DNA of 64,000 nt from Poindextera sp036494815 (lineage in GTDB: Bacteria; Pseudomonadota; Alphaproteobacteria; Caulobacterales; Caulobacteraceae), in contig DASXNV010000023.1 of the NCBI GenBank assembly GCA_036494815.1, positions 70,873-134,872 on the forward strand, in the 5' to 3' direction. The translations under genes and the position numbers were made by a program. Positions 17,616 through 26,897 of this stretch are shown here, one piece after another (position 1 is the first letter of the stretch; every line of letters begins with the position of its first letter). The notes beneath the pieces are model-generated. The model did not search any database and had not been told where the DNA came from. It saw only the letters and a list, made by a program, of their open reading frames with translations.

Positions 17616-18478
17616 GCGGAACGACGCTCCCGGGTGACGAAGCGCGCCAGGATATTGGCGGCGAGCACGGCGACGGCGATGATCAGGGCTCCGGCCCAGG
17701 CCAGGTTCACAAGGTCGTCATAGGCGCTGAGGGCGAACTGGAAGATCACCGCCGGCAAGCTGGCGATGGAGCCGTTCAAGCCCAGCCAGGGCTTGTGCAG
17801 GCTGACGCTGAAAAACTGGTTATTCAGGGCGGTGAACAGGAGCGGCGCGGTCTCGCCGCTGATGCGTGCGAAGGCCAGGAGGCCACCGGTGAGGATGCCG
17901 CTGCCGGCAGACTTCCACAGGATCTTGCGGATGGTGGTCCAGTGCGGCGTGCCCAGGGCCACTCCCGACTCCCGCAGGGCGGTCGGCTGCAGCTTAAGCA
18001 CGTCCTCGGTGGTGCGCGTGATGATCGGCACGGCGATCAGGGCCAGGGCCACGGCGCCGGCGAAGGCCGAGAAACCGTGGAACGGCTTGACCAACCAGCT
18101 ATAGACGAACAGGCCCACCAGCACCGACGGCGCCGAGAGCAGGATGTCGTTCACGAACCGGACGATCTCGGCGTAGAGCGTATTGCCGCCGAACTCCGCC
18201 AGCCAGGTGCCCGCCAGCACGCCCACGGTGATGGCGATGGCCATGGCCAGGGCGCACAGCACCACAGAGCCGATAATGGCGTTGGCCAAGCCCCCGACCG
18301 AGCCGGCGGCGGGAGTTTCCTTGACGAAGACATTAGCGTTGATGCCGCCGATTCCCTTGGTCATGAGGGTCCAGAAGATCAGGGCCAGGGCGGCAAGGGC
18401 GATGGCCGTGCCGACATAGCAAAAGCCGGTGAAGGCGACATTGGCGACCGTGCGCCGGGTTCTGCGGAGCGATGTCAT
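17612..18478 (-). CDS. pstA: Phosphate ABC transporter permease PstA
   Basis: A 288-residue inner-membrane permease with about six helices and the ABC-permease coupling segment (TTEDVLKLQPTALRESGVALGTPHWTTIRKILW, near residues 155-188), where the EAA-like loop meets PstB. It works as a heterodimer with PstC. It starts 14 bases after pstC and overlaps pstB by 4 bases, so the three are coupled. The partner gene order pstS-pstC-pstA-pstB is standard. Confidence 0.95.
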   Translation of the reverse strand: MTSLRRTRRTVANVAFTGFCYVGTAIALAALALIFWTLMTKGIGGINANVFVKETPAAGSVGGLANAIIGSVVLCALAMAIAITVGVLAGTWLAEFGGNTLYAEIVRFVNDILLSAPSVLVGLFVYSWLVKPFHGFSAFAGAVALALIAVPIITRTTEDVLKLQPTALRESGVALGTPHWTTIRKILWKSAGSGILTGGLLAFARISGETAPLLFTALNNQFFSVSLHKPWLGLNGSIASLPAVIFQFALSAYDDLVNLAWAGALIIAVAVLAANILARFVTRERRSA

Positions 18479-18492
18479 CAGCGGGTCCCTCC

Positions 18493-19452
18493 TCAGCCGT
18501 GCTTGTCGGAGCCCAGCAGCGCCCGCGCCACGGCGAGCACTGCGAAGGTGATCATAAACAGAACCAGACCCAGCGCGATCAGGGCCGAGACGTGTAGATC
18601 GCCGGTAGCCTCGTTGAACTCGTTGGCGATGGTCGAGGCGATGGTCGAACCGCTGTCGAACAGGGACTTGGGCAGGTCATGCGAGTTGCCGATGATGAAG
18701 GTCACGGCCATGGTCTCACCCAGGGCCCGCCCCAGGCCCAGCATCACTGCCCCTACCGCGCTTCGGCGCACATAGGGCAAGGTGATCGAAGCGATCACTT
18801 CCAGGGTGGTCGACCCCATGCCATAGCCGCTCTCGCGCAGCTGGGCCGGCACGGTCAGGAACAGCTCGCGCAGCACCGCCGCCATATAGGGCAGGATCAT
18901 CACCGCCAGCACGATGGAGGCTGTGATGATGTTGGCGCCATTGGGCACCCCCTGGGTCAGGCTCTCCCAGATCGATCCGGGGGGCGCCGCCGACATCACC
19001 GGTAGCTCGACGTGCATGGCGAACCAGGGGGCGAACACGAACAGGCCCCACATGCCGTAGACGATCGACGGGATACCGGCCAGGAGCTCCACCGCGACCC
19101 CGATCGGGCGGCGCAGCAGGGTCGGGCAAAACTCCACCAGGAACACCGCCACCCCAAAGGCGATCGGTAAGGCGAACAGCAGGGCCAGCACCGAGGTGAC
19201 CAGCGTGCCCACAATCGGCCCAGCGGCCCCGAACACTTCGGTGACCGGATTCCAGGTGCTGCTGGTGAAGAAGGACAAGCCAAACTTGTGGAAAGCCGGC
19301 CAGCCGCCGATCGCCAGCGAGATGACGATCCCCGTCAGAGAGGCCAGAAGCGCCGTGGCCGCGGCGAAGCAAACATATTTGAACAGAGGATCGAGCGTCG
19401 CGCCCTTGGGCGGCCTTCTCGCAACGATCTGGTCGGGGCTGATGGCTGTCAT
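18493..19452 (-). CDS. pstC: Phosphate ABC transporter permease PstC
   Basis: A 319-residue inner-membrane permease with about six helices. Family marks include GIPSIVYGMWGLFVFAPW and the coupling loop LRESGYGMGSTTLEVIASITLPYV, followed by GRALGETMAVTFIIGNS. I choose the ATG at 19452 (AGGGA just upstream); a TTG at 19467 would add five residues. The 72 bases between pstS and pstC hold a strong hairpin (19470-19499) that probably lowers permease expression relative to the binding protein. Confidence 0.95.
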   Translation of the reverse strand: MTAISPDQIVARRPPKGATLDPLFKYVCFAAATALLASLTGIVISLAIGGWPAFHKFGLSFFTSSTWNPVTEVFGAAGPIVGTLVTSVLALLFALPIAFGVAVFLVEFCPTLLRRPIGVAVELLAGIPSIVYGMWGLFVFAPWFAMHVELPVMSAAPPGSIWESLTQGVPNGANIITASIVLAVMILPYMAAVLRELFLTVPAQLRESGYGMGSTTLEVIASITLPYVRRSAVGAVMLGLGRALGETMAVTFIIGNSHDLPKSLFDSGSTIASTIANEFNEATGDLHVSALIALGLVLFMITFAVLAVARALLGSDKHG

Positions 19453-19469
19453 GGTCCCTGCAAACAAGA

Positions 19470-19499
19470 GACGAAGGTCAGTCGAAACTGACCTTCGTC
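19470..19499 (-). terminator. pstS-pstC intercistronic hairpin
   Basis: GACGAAGGTCAG (19470-19481) and CTGACCTTCGTC (19488-19499) form a perfect 12-base stem closed by a six-base TCGAAA loop. It sits after pstS within the operon. Such hairpins after periplasmic binding-protein genes usually stop part of the transcripts or protect the upstream mRNA, giving more binding protein than permease. Confidence 0.75.
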
Positions 19500-19524
19500 G
19501 GTAGCGTCACGTTTCGGATCAAGC

Positions 19525-20574
19525 CTATTTCGACACGTAGACCGGCTTGCCGTCGGGACCCTTGACCTCGGCCACCCAGGCCTTGCGGACCATGGCCTTC
19601 AGGTTGGCGGGCAGGGCCACATAATCCAGGGCGGAGGCGGCGCCGTCGCCGTTCTTGTAGGCCCAGTCGTAGAATTTCAGCACCGAGGCGCCAGTGGCGG
19701 CGTTGGCTTGCTGCTTATAGACCAGGATGAAGGTGGCGCCGGTGATCGGCCAAGACGCCGCGCCGGGCTGGTCGAGCAGCAAGAGGTAGAAGCCCGGAGC
19801 CTTGGTCCAGTCGCCATGCCCGGCGGCGGCGGCGAAGTTGTTGGCGTCGGGGGTGACGAACTGGCCGTCCTTGTTCTGCATCAAGGCGTAGTCCATGTGG
19901 TTCTGCTTGGCGTAGGCGTATTCCACATAGCCGATCGAGCCGATGGTCTGCTTGACGAAGGCGGCGACGCCGTCATTGCCCTTGCCGCCCAGGCCCGTGG
20001 GCCAGGCCACCGCGTCGCTGGCGCCGACCTTGGAATTCCACACGCCGCTCTTCATCGCCAGATAGCTGGTGAACAGGAAGCTGGTGCCCGAACCGTCCGA
20101 ACGGTGCACCACGGTGATCGGCAGGTTGGGCAGGTTGACGCCTTTGTTGTAGGCGGCGATCTGGCCGTCGTTCCATTTCTTGATATCGCCCAGGTAGATC
20201 TGAGCCAGCAGGCTGCCGGTCAGCCTGACCTGGCCGGCCTTGATCCCGGGGATGTTCATCACCGGCACCACGCCGCCGATGACCGTGGGGAATTGGAACA
20301 GGCCGGCGGCGTTCAGGTCTTCCGGTTTCAATGGCTTGTCGGAGGCGCCGAAATCGACGGTCTTGGCCTTGATCTGCTTGATGCCGCCGCCGGAGCCGAT
20401 GGCCTGATAGTTCAGGCCGATCTGAGTCTGCTGCTTATAGGTCTCGGCCCATTTGGCGTAGACCGGCGCCGGGAAGGTCGCGCCGGCGCCGTTCAAATCA
20501 GCGGCCCGAGCCGAGGCGACCCCGCCCAGGATCATGGTCGCGCAAGTCGCAGCCGCGATAAGTCGATTCAACAT
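19525..20574 (-). CDS. pstS: Periplasmic phosphate-binding protein PstS
   Basis: A 349-residue protein with a signal peptide cleaved around residue 24 (ARA-AD). Phosphate contacts are visible: GAGATFPAPVYAKW near the mature N-terminus, GSGGGIKQI, FGASDKPL, and VHRSDGSGTSFLFT. It captures inorganic phosphate in the periplasm and delivers it to PstCA. It is first in the operon, and a well-formed Pho box lies 66-82 bases before the start, so PhoB control under phosphate limitation is expected. Confidence 0.96.
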   Translation of the reverse strand: MLNRLIAAATCATMILGGVASARAADLNGAGATFPAPVYAKWAETYKQQTQIGLNYQAIGSGGGIKQIKAKTVDFGASDKPLKPEDLNAAGLFQFPTVIGGVVPVMNIPGIKAGQVRLTGSLLAQIYLGDIKKWNDGQIAAYNKGVNLPNLPITVVHRSDGSGTSFLFTSYLAMKSGVWNSKVGASDAVAWPTGLGGKGNDGVAAFVKQTIGSIGYVEYAYAKQNHMDYALMQNKDGQFVTPDANNFAAAAGHGDWTKAPGFYLLLLDQPGAASWPITGATFILVYKQQANAATGASVLKFYDWAYKNGDGAASALDYVALPANLKAMVRKAWVAEVKGPDGKPVYVSK

Positions 20575-20639
20575 CCGTGTCTCCCTGGACGACGACCCCC
20601 GAGGTCGCTTGTTCGAGCCAAGGCAATAATGTCCAGACT

Positions 20640-20656
20640 TGACAGTTTAGTGACAG
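20640..20656 (-). promoter_or_regulatory. Pho box upstream of pstS
   Basis: Read on the minus strand the site is CTGTCA-CTAAA-CTGTCA, two direct CTGTCA half-sites 11 bases apart. This is the PhoB consensus layout. It lies 66-82 bases before the pstS start codon, where PhoB could activate a promoter between the site and the gene. Confidence 0.85.
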
Positions 20657-21091
20657 AGAGGCCCGAATTATTACAGCCAGGTTGAGAATTATGGCGAAAG
20701 AAGCTGAGCCGGCACTTCATCGATCTGCGCACTGACTTTCTACGAACTCCAGACCGAGCTGAAACACGGGCCCAGTCAGCTGAATTTAGTCTTATCCGAT
20801 AGAGACTTGACCCAGCCGAAGGCCGGCGCCGCGAACGGCGCCGAGCCAAGCAAAACGGTTCCGGAGCCGGAGCACGCGATCACCCTCGCTGTAAGTGGTG
20901 CGAATCATTCGCCAGACTGACGCTAAGATTTTGACTCAGAGCCACTTCGTCCCGTCCAGTTTGATTTCGCACAATCGGGAAAAGCTCTAGGCGGGGGCCG
21001 TGATCATGAGTAGTTTTCGTCTGTGGCGCGAATGTGGGCGGGCGCGTTCACATGCGCTTGCTTGCGCCGCCTGGCAGGATTTGAGCCGCGT
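20657..21091. other. Intergenic region with two GANTC sites
   Basis: This 435-base stretch between the Pho box and the coiled-coil gene holds no gene I can support. It contains a perfect 7-bp hairpin (20825-20842, loop CGAA) and two GANTC sites, GAATC at 20902-20906 and GACTC at 20933-20937, 31 bases apart and 155-190 bases before the start at 21092. Paired GANTC sites close to a promoter are typical of CcrM/GcrA-regulated cell-cycle genes in this family. Confidence 0.55.
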
Positions 21092-23689
21092 ATGAAGTCC
21101 AAAAGGCCGACCCCGCTCGTGTTCACCGCGCCGGGCGCGCCTGGGCCAAATGACGGCGCATCGGGCGCGCCGCACCCAGCCGAGTCGAAAATCGACGCCG
21201 GCGTCGGCGAGCCCATCGCCGAGACCTTTATCTCGGGCACCTTGAGCGCGACGGCGAGCGCATCGGGCTCGGATTCGCTGGACCTGCACGCCTTCGAAAT
21301 CAGATCCCCCGATTCTATCGGCGCCGTAGCGCCGACGGACGATCGCTTCCTTCGCAGCACGGACGAAGGCGCCGTCCTGCCGCTGCTCAATCCCACGACC
21401 GCGACGGACGAAACCATCGCTGAGCCCAGCGCCCTGCCCGTTGTGCTCACAGCATCGTTGGTCTCGGTGGTCTGGGCCTTGACCCCGATCATGTTCGCCT
21501 GGGGTTATCGGCGCGACGTGGTGCCGTTCGCCAACGATTTTTTCGCCCTGTCCGTGTTCGCCCTCCTGGCCATCGGTCCCGCCGCGCTGGTCTGGATCGC
21601 CGCCTATGTGGTGCATCAGGGTCGCCGCCTGGCCGCAGAGACCCGCCGCGCCCAGGCCCTGGCCAACAGTCTGATGCAGCCGGCGGCCCTGGCGGCCCGA
21701 GGCGCCGGATCCGTGGTGGAGCAGGTGCGGCAGGAGATCCAGAACGCCGCCAGCCTGGCCGAACGGGCGCGCAGCGAGCTGCTGTCCCTGCGCGAAGTCC
21801 TGGCCGCCGAAAGCCAGAGGCTGGTCGAGGCCACCCAGAGCTCAAGCCGCACCGCGGGCCTCCTGACCGATGGCCTCAGCGGCGAACGCGAGCGCATGAC
21901 CCAGTTGGCCGCGAACCTGGATCGCCAGGCCACCAGCGTCACCGACGCCATCACCCGCCAGGGCCGCATGGTCGCCGAGGCCTCCGACCTGGCCGAAACC
22001 CAGATCCGCGAGGCCGAGGCCTCCCTGGCCGCCCGCGCCGCCGACCTGGCCGCCGCCGCCGGCGAGGCGGGGGACGCCGCTCGCATGGCCGCAGAAGACC
22101 TGACCCGACAGGTGGCCCGGCTAGAGACCGCCGGCCTGGGGGTGGGCGATCAGGCGCGAATCGTCGAGGACACCCTGACCCAGCAGCGGGCCGCCCTGGT
22201 GGCCGCGGCGCATGGCATGCGCGCCGACCAGGAAGTTCTGGCGGCCGAAGCCGAGTCGCACATGGCCCAGCTGCGGGAGATCCTGGTCCACGCCCGCTCC
22301 GGCGCCGGCGAGATCAACGAAAACGCCCTTGAGGCCGCCGACGGCCTGCGCCACGTGATCGCCCAGGCCGCCGATCAGCTGCGCCAGATCTCCGACACCG
22401 CCGCGGAAGAGCGCGACCTGCTCAGCGCCAGCGCGGCCCAGTCCCTGGGCGCGGTTTCCGAAATCGGCGCGCGCGAGCGCGAGGCCTTGGAGCGCCAGGT
22501 GCGCCAGACCATCGACGCCCTGCTGGTCGCCACGGATCAGGCCTCCGTCGCCGCTGGAGAACAGGCCCAGATCACCCGGGAGAAGATCGACCAGCTGGGC
22601 GAGGCCGCCTTCACCGCCGGCCAGAAGGCCGACAGCGTCTTTGAAACGCGGCTGAGCGAAGCCCGCCATCTGATCGAGCAGTCTGCCGGCTTGGTGGACG
22701 AAGCCGGCGCCCGCTCCCATCAGCGCCTGGCGGAAGGCCTGTCCGCCACCCAGGCGACCCTATCGCAGATGGAGAACCTGATCGGCGATCTGGACTCGCG
22801 CATCGACCGCATGCCCGCGGACGCCCAGGCGCGCGCCGAAGCCGTGCGCGAAAGCATCGAGAAAGGCATGGACGATCTGATGGCCTCGGCCCGTCGCGCC
22901 GCCGAGGAAACCCAGGCCATCGACGCCGCCTTCCAGGACCGCGTGCGCCGCAATTACGAGATGCTCAGCGAGGCGGTGCGCCTGATGGGAGTCGTGGCCG
23001 GCGCCGCCGGGACCGTGGGCAGCCGCCCGCCGCCCGCCTCGCCGCAGCCGCAGCCTGCGCCTTCGCCCGCCGCGACGCCGTCCCTGCCCTCGACAGCTTC
23101 CCCGCCGTCACAGCCGGTCGCGCGCCCAGAGCCGCCGCCGGTTCGTCCAGTAGCGGAATCCAGCACCGAAGCCGGCCTTCGCCCCCGGCTGCGACTGACG
23201 CCCACCGCTTCGGACGAGGAATTCAAGACCGTGTTCGACAGCGCCGGCGGCCGTGAGGCCCCGGAAACTGGCGGCGACAGCTGGACCTGGAAGGAGTTGC
23301 TGTCTTCGGTTGATGAAGGGCCTGGGGAGGCCGCCACGCCCTCGGACGACGCCCTGCTCAACGAGATCGACGCCATGGGCATCGACGCCGGCGCGCTGTT
23401 GCCGCGCGCACGGCTGGAAGAGATCGCCGCCGCCCTCTATCACGGCGACCTGGAGGCCAGCCGGCAGATCGTCCGCCGGCTGGCGCCTGCCGCCATTCGC
23501 CGTCTGTCGCGCCGGATGATGACAGATCGCGCGTTCCACACCCACGCCGATCGCTTCGCCCGCCGCTATCAGACCATGCTGGCCGACGCCGGGCGCGAGC
23601 GCGACGGGGTGGTGGCCACCGCCCTGTTGGGTTCCGACCAGGGCCGCGCCTTCCTGCTGATCGACGCCGCGGCCGGCGACGTCGCGTGA
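21092..23689 (+). CDS. Large membrane-anchored coiled-coil protein, TipN-like
   Basis: An 865-residue protein. Residues 1-110 are disordered and acidic/Ala-rich; two adjacent membrane helices follow (about 116-138 and 151-174), then some 480 residues of Ala/Glu/Arg/Gln-rich coiled coil, a Pro-rich linker (about 650-690) and a folded C-terminal domain of roughly 110 residues (DDALLNEIDAMGIDAG onward). This layout and length match TipN, the new-pole marker of Caulobacter that places flagella and the division plane (882 residues there, from memory). Methyl-accepting proteins are excluded: no HAMP or signalling hairpin. The ATG at 21092 gives the MKSKRPTP N-terminus. The next gene overlaps its stop (GTGA). 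Confidence 0.6.
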   Translation: MKSKRPTPLVFTAPGAPGPNDGASGAPHPAESKIDAGVGEPIAETFISGTLSATASASGSDSLDLHAFEIRSPDSIGAVAPTDDRFLRSTDEGAVLPLLNPTTATDETIAEPSALPVVLTASLVSVVWALTPIMFAWGYRRDVVPFANDFFALSVFALLAIGPAALVWIAAYVVHQGRRLAAETRRAQALANSLMQPAALAARGAGSVVEQVRQEIQNAASLAERARSELLSLREVLAAESQRLVEATQSSSRTAGLLTDGLSGERERMTQLAANLDRQATSVTDAITRQGRMVAEASDLAETQIREAEASLAARAADLAAAAGEAGDAARMAAEDLTRQVARLETAGLGVGDQARIVEDTLTQQRAALVAAAHGMRADQEVLAAEAESHMAQLREILVHARSGAGEINENALEAADGLRHVIAQAADQLRQISDTAAEERDLLSASAAQSLGAVSEIGAREREALERQVRQTIDALLVATDQASVAAGEQAQITREKIDQLGEAAFTAGQKADSVFETRLSEARHLIEQSAGLVDEAGARSHQRLAEGLSATQATLSQMENLIGDLDSRIDRMPADAQARAEAVRESIEKGMDDLMASARRAAEETQAIDAAFQDRVRRNYEMLSEAVRLMGVVAGAAGTVGSRPPPASPQPQPAPSPAATPSLPSTASPPSQPVARPEPPPVRPVAESSTEAGLRPRLRLTPTASDEEFKTVFDSAGGREAPETGGDSWTWKELLSSVDEGPGEAATPSDDALLNEIDAMGIDAGALLPRARLEEIAAALYHGDLEASRQIVRRLAPAAIRRLSRRMMTDRAFHTHADRFARRYQTMLADAGRERDGVVATALLGSDQGRAFLLIDAAAGDVA

Positions 23690-24669
23690 GCCGCCGACTG
23701 ATGGCGCGAGAGGAGCGCTGGCCCATCGCCGGCGCCTTCACCATCGCCCGCGGCTCCAAAACCGAAGCCCGCGTGCTGGTGGTCGAGATCGAGGACAAGG
23801 GGGCGATCGGGCGCGGCGAGAGCGTCCCCTATCCCCGCTATGACGAAACCCCCGAGCGTAGCCTGGCCGCGATCGAGAGCGTGCGGGCGGCCATGGAGTC
23901 CGGCGGCGACCGTGCGCGGTTGCAAGGCCTGCTGCCCGCCGGCGCCGCCCGCAACGCCCTAGATTGCGCCCTGTGGGATCTGGAGGCAAAGCAGACCGGG
24001 GTTCCGGTCTGGCGGCGCGCCAAGCTCGCCCGCCCAGGCCCTGTGGTCACCGCCTTCACCCTGAGCCTGGCTTCGCCCGAAGCCATGGCGGAAGCCGCGC
24101 GCACCGCCGCCGACCGGCCGATCCTGAAGCTGAAGATCGGCGGCGCCGACGATCTGGATCGCGTCGCCGCCGTGCGCGCCGCAGCCCCCGCCGCCCGCCT
24201 GATCGTCGACGCCAATGAGGCCCTGACCTTCGAAGACCTGCGCCGCCTGACCCCCGAACTGGCCCGCCTGGGCGTGGTGCTGATCGAGCAGCCGCTCAAG
24301 GCGGGGGAAGACGAGGCTCTCAAGGCCTTTGTCAGCGCCGTGCCCCTGTGCGCCGACGAAGGCGTGCACACCCGCAAGGAGCTGGCTGCCTGTGTCGGCC
24401 GCTATTCCTGTATCAATATTAAACTCGACAAGACCGGCGGCCTGACCGAAGCGGTGGCCCTGGCCGCGGAAGCGCGAGCGCAGGGCCTGAGCATCATGGC
24501 CGGCTGCATGGTCGCCACCTCCCTGTCCATGGCCCCCGCCATGCTGATCGCCCAGGGCGCCGCGTTCGTGGACCTGGACGGGCCACTGCTGCTGGCCAAG
24601 GACCGCGAACCCGGCCTGGTGTTCAAGGGCTCGATGGCCGAGCCGCCAGATCCGGCGTTGTGGGGGTAG
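23686..24669 (+). CDS. Dipeptide epimerase (L-Ala-D/L-Glu epimerase-like)
   Basis: A 327-residue enolase-superfamily enzyme of the muconate-lactonizing subgroup. The barrel residues are visible: KLKIG with the paired catalytic lysines, Asp in VDANEAL, Glu in LIEQPL, Asp in CADEGVH, Lys in NIKLDKTGGL, and the GCM motif. The L-Ala-D/L-Glu epimerases that recycle murein peptides share these, including the Asp-x-Asp end (VDLDGPLLL). It epimerises a dipeptide, probably from cell-wall turnover. The start is a GTG overlapping the previous stop by 4 bases; an ATG at 23701 is the alternative. The 3' end overlaps the convergent MFS gene by 47 bases. Confidence 0.85.
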   Translation: MSRRLMAREERWPIAGAFTIARGSKTEARVLVVEIEDKGAIGRGESVPYPRYDETPERSLAAIESVRAAMESGGDRARLQGLLPAGAARNALDCALWDLEAKQTGVPVWRRAKLARPGPVVTAFTLSLASPEAMAEAARTAADRPILKLKIGGADDLDRVAAVRAAAPAARLIVDANEALTFEDLRRLTPELARLGVVLIEQPLKAGEDEALKAFVSAVPLCADEGVHTRKELAACVGRYSCINIKLDKTGGLTEAVALAAEARAQGLSIMAGCMVATSLSMAPAMLIAQGAAFVDLDGPLLLAKDREPGLVFKGSMAEPPDPALWG

Positions 24670-25828
24670 CCCGCTCCTGGCGTCCCAACTCGCGCATCAG
24701 CACAAAGGCGAGCGCGAGTCCGACCCCAGCGATACCCGCCATCACCAGATAGCCGCGCGCGCCCAGGGCGTCGAACAGCGGCCCCGAGACGATGGTGGTC
24801 AAACCGATCAGCACCCCGCCGGACATGGCCGAATTCAACGTCTGGGCCGCCGACGCGGCCTGGGGCGGACTGAGCCGCTCGATCAGGCGCAAGGCGCCGA
24901 AGAAGGTCGCGGCATAGCTGAGCGCATGCAGAGATTGGAGCGCGAAGAGCAACCAGAGCGGCGGCGTGGCGCTGAGGGCCAGCCAACGCACCACCGCCCC
25001 CGCGCCGCCGACGATCAACAGGCGCTCCGGACCCATGCGGCGGCGCCACGGCTCCATGAACCACATGAACAGGACCTCGGTCCCAACGGCCCAGCCCCAC
25101 AGGAGCCCAGTCCAGGCCCCGAGGCCCTGCTGGCGCCAGAGCAGGGTCGAAAAGCCGTAATAGAAGCCGTGGGCCGCCTGGATCAGGCCGATGGCGAAGA
25201 TGGCCAGCATGAAGGTCGGCTGCCGTAACAGGCCGCCCAGCCCAGAAAGAAGATCCCGCGCCGACAGCAGCTCGCCGCCGTCGTGCACCGGAACCGGCGG
25301 CAACAGCCACCGCGCGGCGACGGCGGTCAGGGCGGCGGCGGCCACAGTCCACACCAGCACCGAACCCGGCGCCGTCTTGGCCAAGACCACTCCCATCACC
25401 ACATTGCCGAACACATAGCCGGCCGAGCCCATGCCTCGGGGCACGGCGTAGATGAAGCCGCGTATCCGCGACTCGCGCAGACCAAGCACATCCCCCAGGG
25501 GCGAGAGCGCGCCCAACAGGGTCGAGCCCAACAGCCATGCTGCCAGCCACCCCCAAAACCCATGCATCACCGCCAGCGAAGCGAAGGCCACGGCCGCGCC
25601 CAGGGCCAGCCAGGCCATGGGCGTACGGCGCAGGCGAAACAGATCCGCCCACAGGGCCAGGGCCGGCCCGACCAGGGTGCGGCCGAAATAGGGAGCGGCC
25701 AGGATGAAGGCCATTTGGGTGGCGCCAAGGCCCTGGGCGCGGAACCAAACAGGAATGAACGGCAGGCTAGCCCCGCTGCCCACGAACAGGGCGATGAAAA
25801 ACAAGCCGAGGCGCAGCACCGAAGACAT
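24623..25828 (-). CDS. MFS transporter, HcaT/MFS_1-like
   Basis: A 401-residue carrier with about 12 helices. The N-terminus (GSGASLPFIPVWFRAQGLGATQMAFILAAPYFGRTLVGPALALWAD) matches the phenylpropionate permease HcaT/nucleoside-type MFS group, which has a short loop and an Asp after helix 2. Substrate is unknown. Its C-terminal tail (TTPDLAARPSSP) is encoded inside the 3' end of the epimerase gene on the other strand, an overlap of 47 bases; the last helices end before it, so the tail may be dispensable. Confidence 0.85.
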   Translation of the reverse strand: MSSVLRLGLFFIALFVGSGASLPFIPVWFRAQGLGATQMAFILAAPYFGRTLVGPALALWADLFRLRRTPMAWLALGAAVAFASLAVMHGFWGWLAAWLLGSTLLGALSPLGDVLGLRESRIRGFIYAVPRGMGSAGYVFGNVVMGVVLAKTAPGSVLVWTVAAAALTAVAARWLLPPVPVHDGGELLSARDLLSGLGGLLRQPTFMLAIFAIGLIQAAHGFYYGFSTLLWRQQGLGAWTGLLWGWAVGTEVLFMWFMEPWRRRMGPERLLIVGGAGAVVRWLALSATPPLWLLFALQSLHALSYAATFFGALRLIERLSPPQAASAAQTLNSAMSGGVLIGLTTIVSGPLFDALGARGYLVMAGIAGVGLALAFVLMRELGRQERATPTTPDLAARPSSP

Positions 25829-25950
25829 GGCCTCGACTAGCAGAGTCGGGCCGCGCCGTCTCAGAGGCGGGCGGAAGCACGCACAGGCTCGGTTGACACC
25901 CCGGCGGCCAAGCCTGCAATGGGAGCACCTTCCCGCCGGAGCATTTCGAT

Positions 25951-26874
25951 TTGGCCAGCTTTTCGCCCACTGAGGCGGCCTTCACCGGCTTTCGCGTCGT
26001 TCGTGAACATCCCAAGGCGGTCATCGGCTGGGCCGTTCTGCAGTTTGGGTTTTCGCTCACCACCACCCTGGCCCTGATCGGTTTCGCCGGCCCCAGCGTG
26101 GCTCGCTTCCAGGCCGAAGGCTTCAAAGCCTTTTCCGATCCCGCCGCAGCGACCGCCATGCTGCACCAGATGCTGCCCGCCTATGGCCTGATCGTGCCGA
26201 TCTGCTTGATCATCTACCCGCTGTTCAACGCCGCCATGAACCGCGCGGTCCTGAGGCCGCAGGATGACCGCTTCTGCTACCTGCGCCTGGGCGCCGACGA
26301 GTTGCGTCAGCTGGGCCTGATCCTGCTTTGCATGGTGCTCGCATTCGCCGCCGAACTCGCTCTGTCCACCGTCGCCTTGGCGGTATCCGCGACCCTGAGC
26401 GCAGTCTTGGGGTCCGTCGCAGGCGGATTGGGGGCCATGGTGATCCTGGTCGCAGGCCTGTTTGGAGTGGTCTTCGTCGCTGTCCGACTGTCCTTGGCTT
26501 CGGCCCTGACCTTCGCCACCGAGCGGGTCGACCTGTTCGGAGCCTGGGCCGTGACCCGAGGCCATACCCTTCCGATCCTCGTCACCTTTTTCCTCGCCCT
26601 GGTCACCTCGGCCGCCGCCGCCGTGCTGGGGATCGTGATGATCTACGCGGTGATCGCCGCCATGTCCGGCGGGCTTGGGGGCCTCACCGCCGCCCTGAGT
26701 CCAAGCCCATCCTCGATCGCGACCTTTCTGACTCCGCCCGAGATGGTCTTTATGGTGCTGATGGCCGGGCTGAACGGATTGATGCTACCGCTGATGCTGA
26801 CCCCGCCCGCCGCGATCTATCAGAGCTTGGCGATCGGCGGCTCGCAGGCGTTGGTGAAGGACGTGTTCGCCTGA
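25951..26874 (+). CDS. Hypothetical multi-pass membrane protein
   Basis: A 307-residue protein with about six hydrophobic segments (near 25-48, 73-98, 116-150, 153-178, 205-235, 265-290). I recognise no family motif; the overall pattern resembles uncharacterised alphaproteobacterial membrane proteins sometimes grouped with the glycerophosphodiesterase membrane domain. The start is a TTG with GGAG 9 bases upstream; no in-frame ATG precedes the first helix. It is 23 bases ahead of the DUF423 gene, so both are probably cotranscribed. Confidence 0.65.
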   Translation: MASFSPTEAAFTGFRVVREHPKAVIGWAVLQFGFSLTTTLALIGFAGPSVARFQAEGFKAFSDPAAATAMLHQMLPAYGLIVPICLIIYPLFNAAMNRAVLRPQDDRFCYLRLGADELRQLGLILLCMVLAFAAELALSTVALAVSATLSAVLGSVAGGLGAMVILVAGLFGVVFVAVRLSLASALTFATERVDLFGAWAVTRGHTLPILVTFFLALVTSAAAAVLGIVMIYAVIAAMSGGLGGLTAALSPSPSSIATFLTPPEMVFMVLMAGLNGLMLPLMLTPPAAIYQSLAIGGSQALVKDVFA

Positions 26875-26897
26875 CCGAACGCCCTCGGAAACCACAG

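Noticed and set aside
24623..24669. 47-base convergent overlap as a sign of a wrong gene call
   Set aside because: Both frames are well supported; only the disordered tail of the transporter lies in the overlap.
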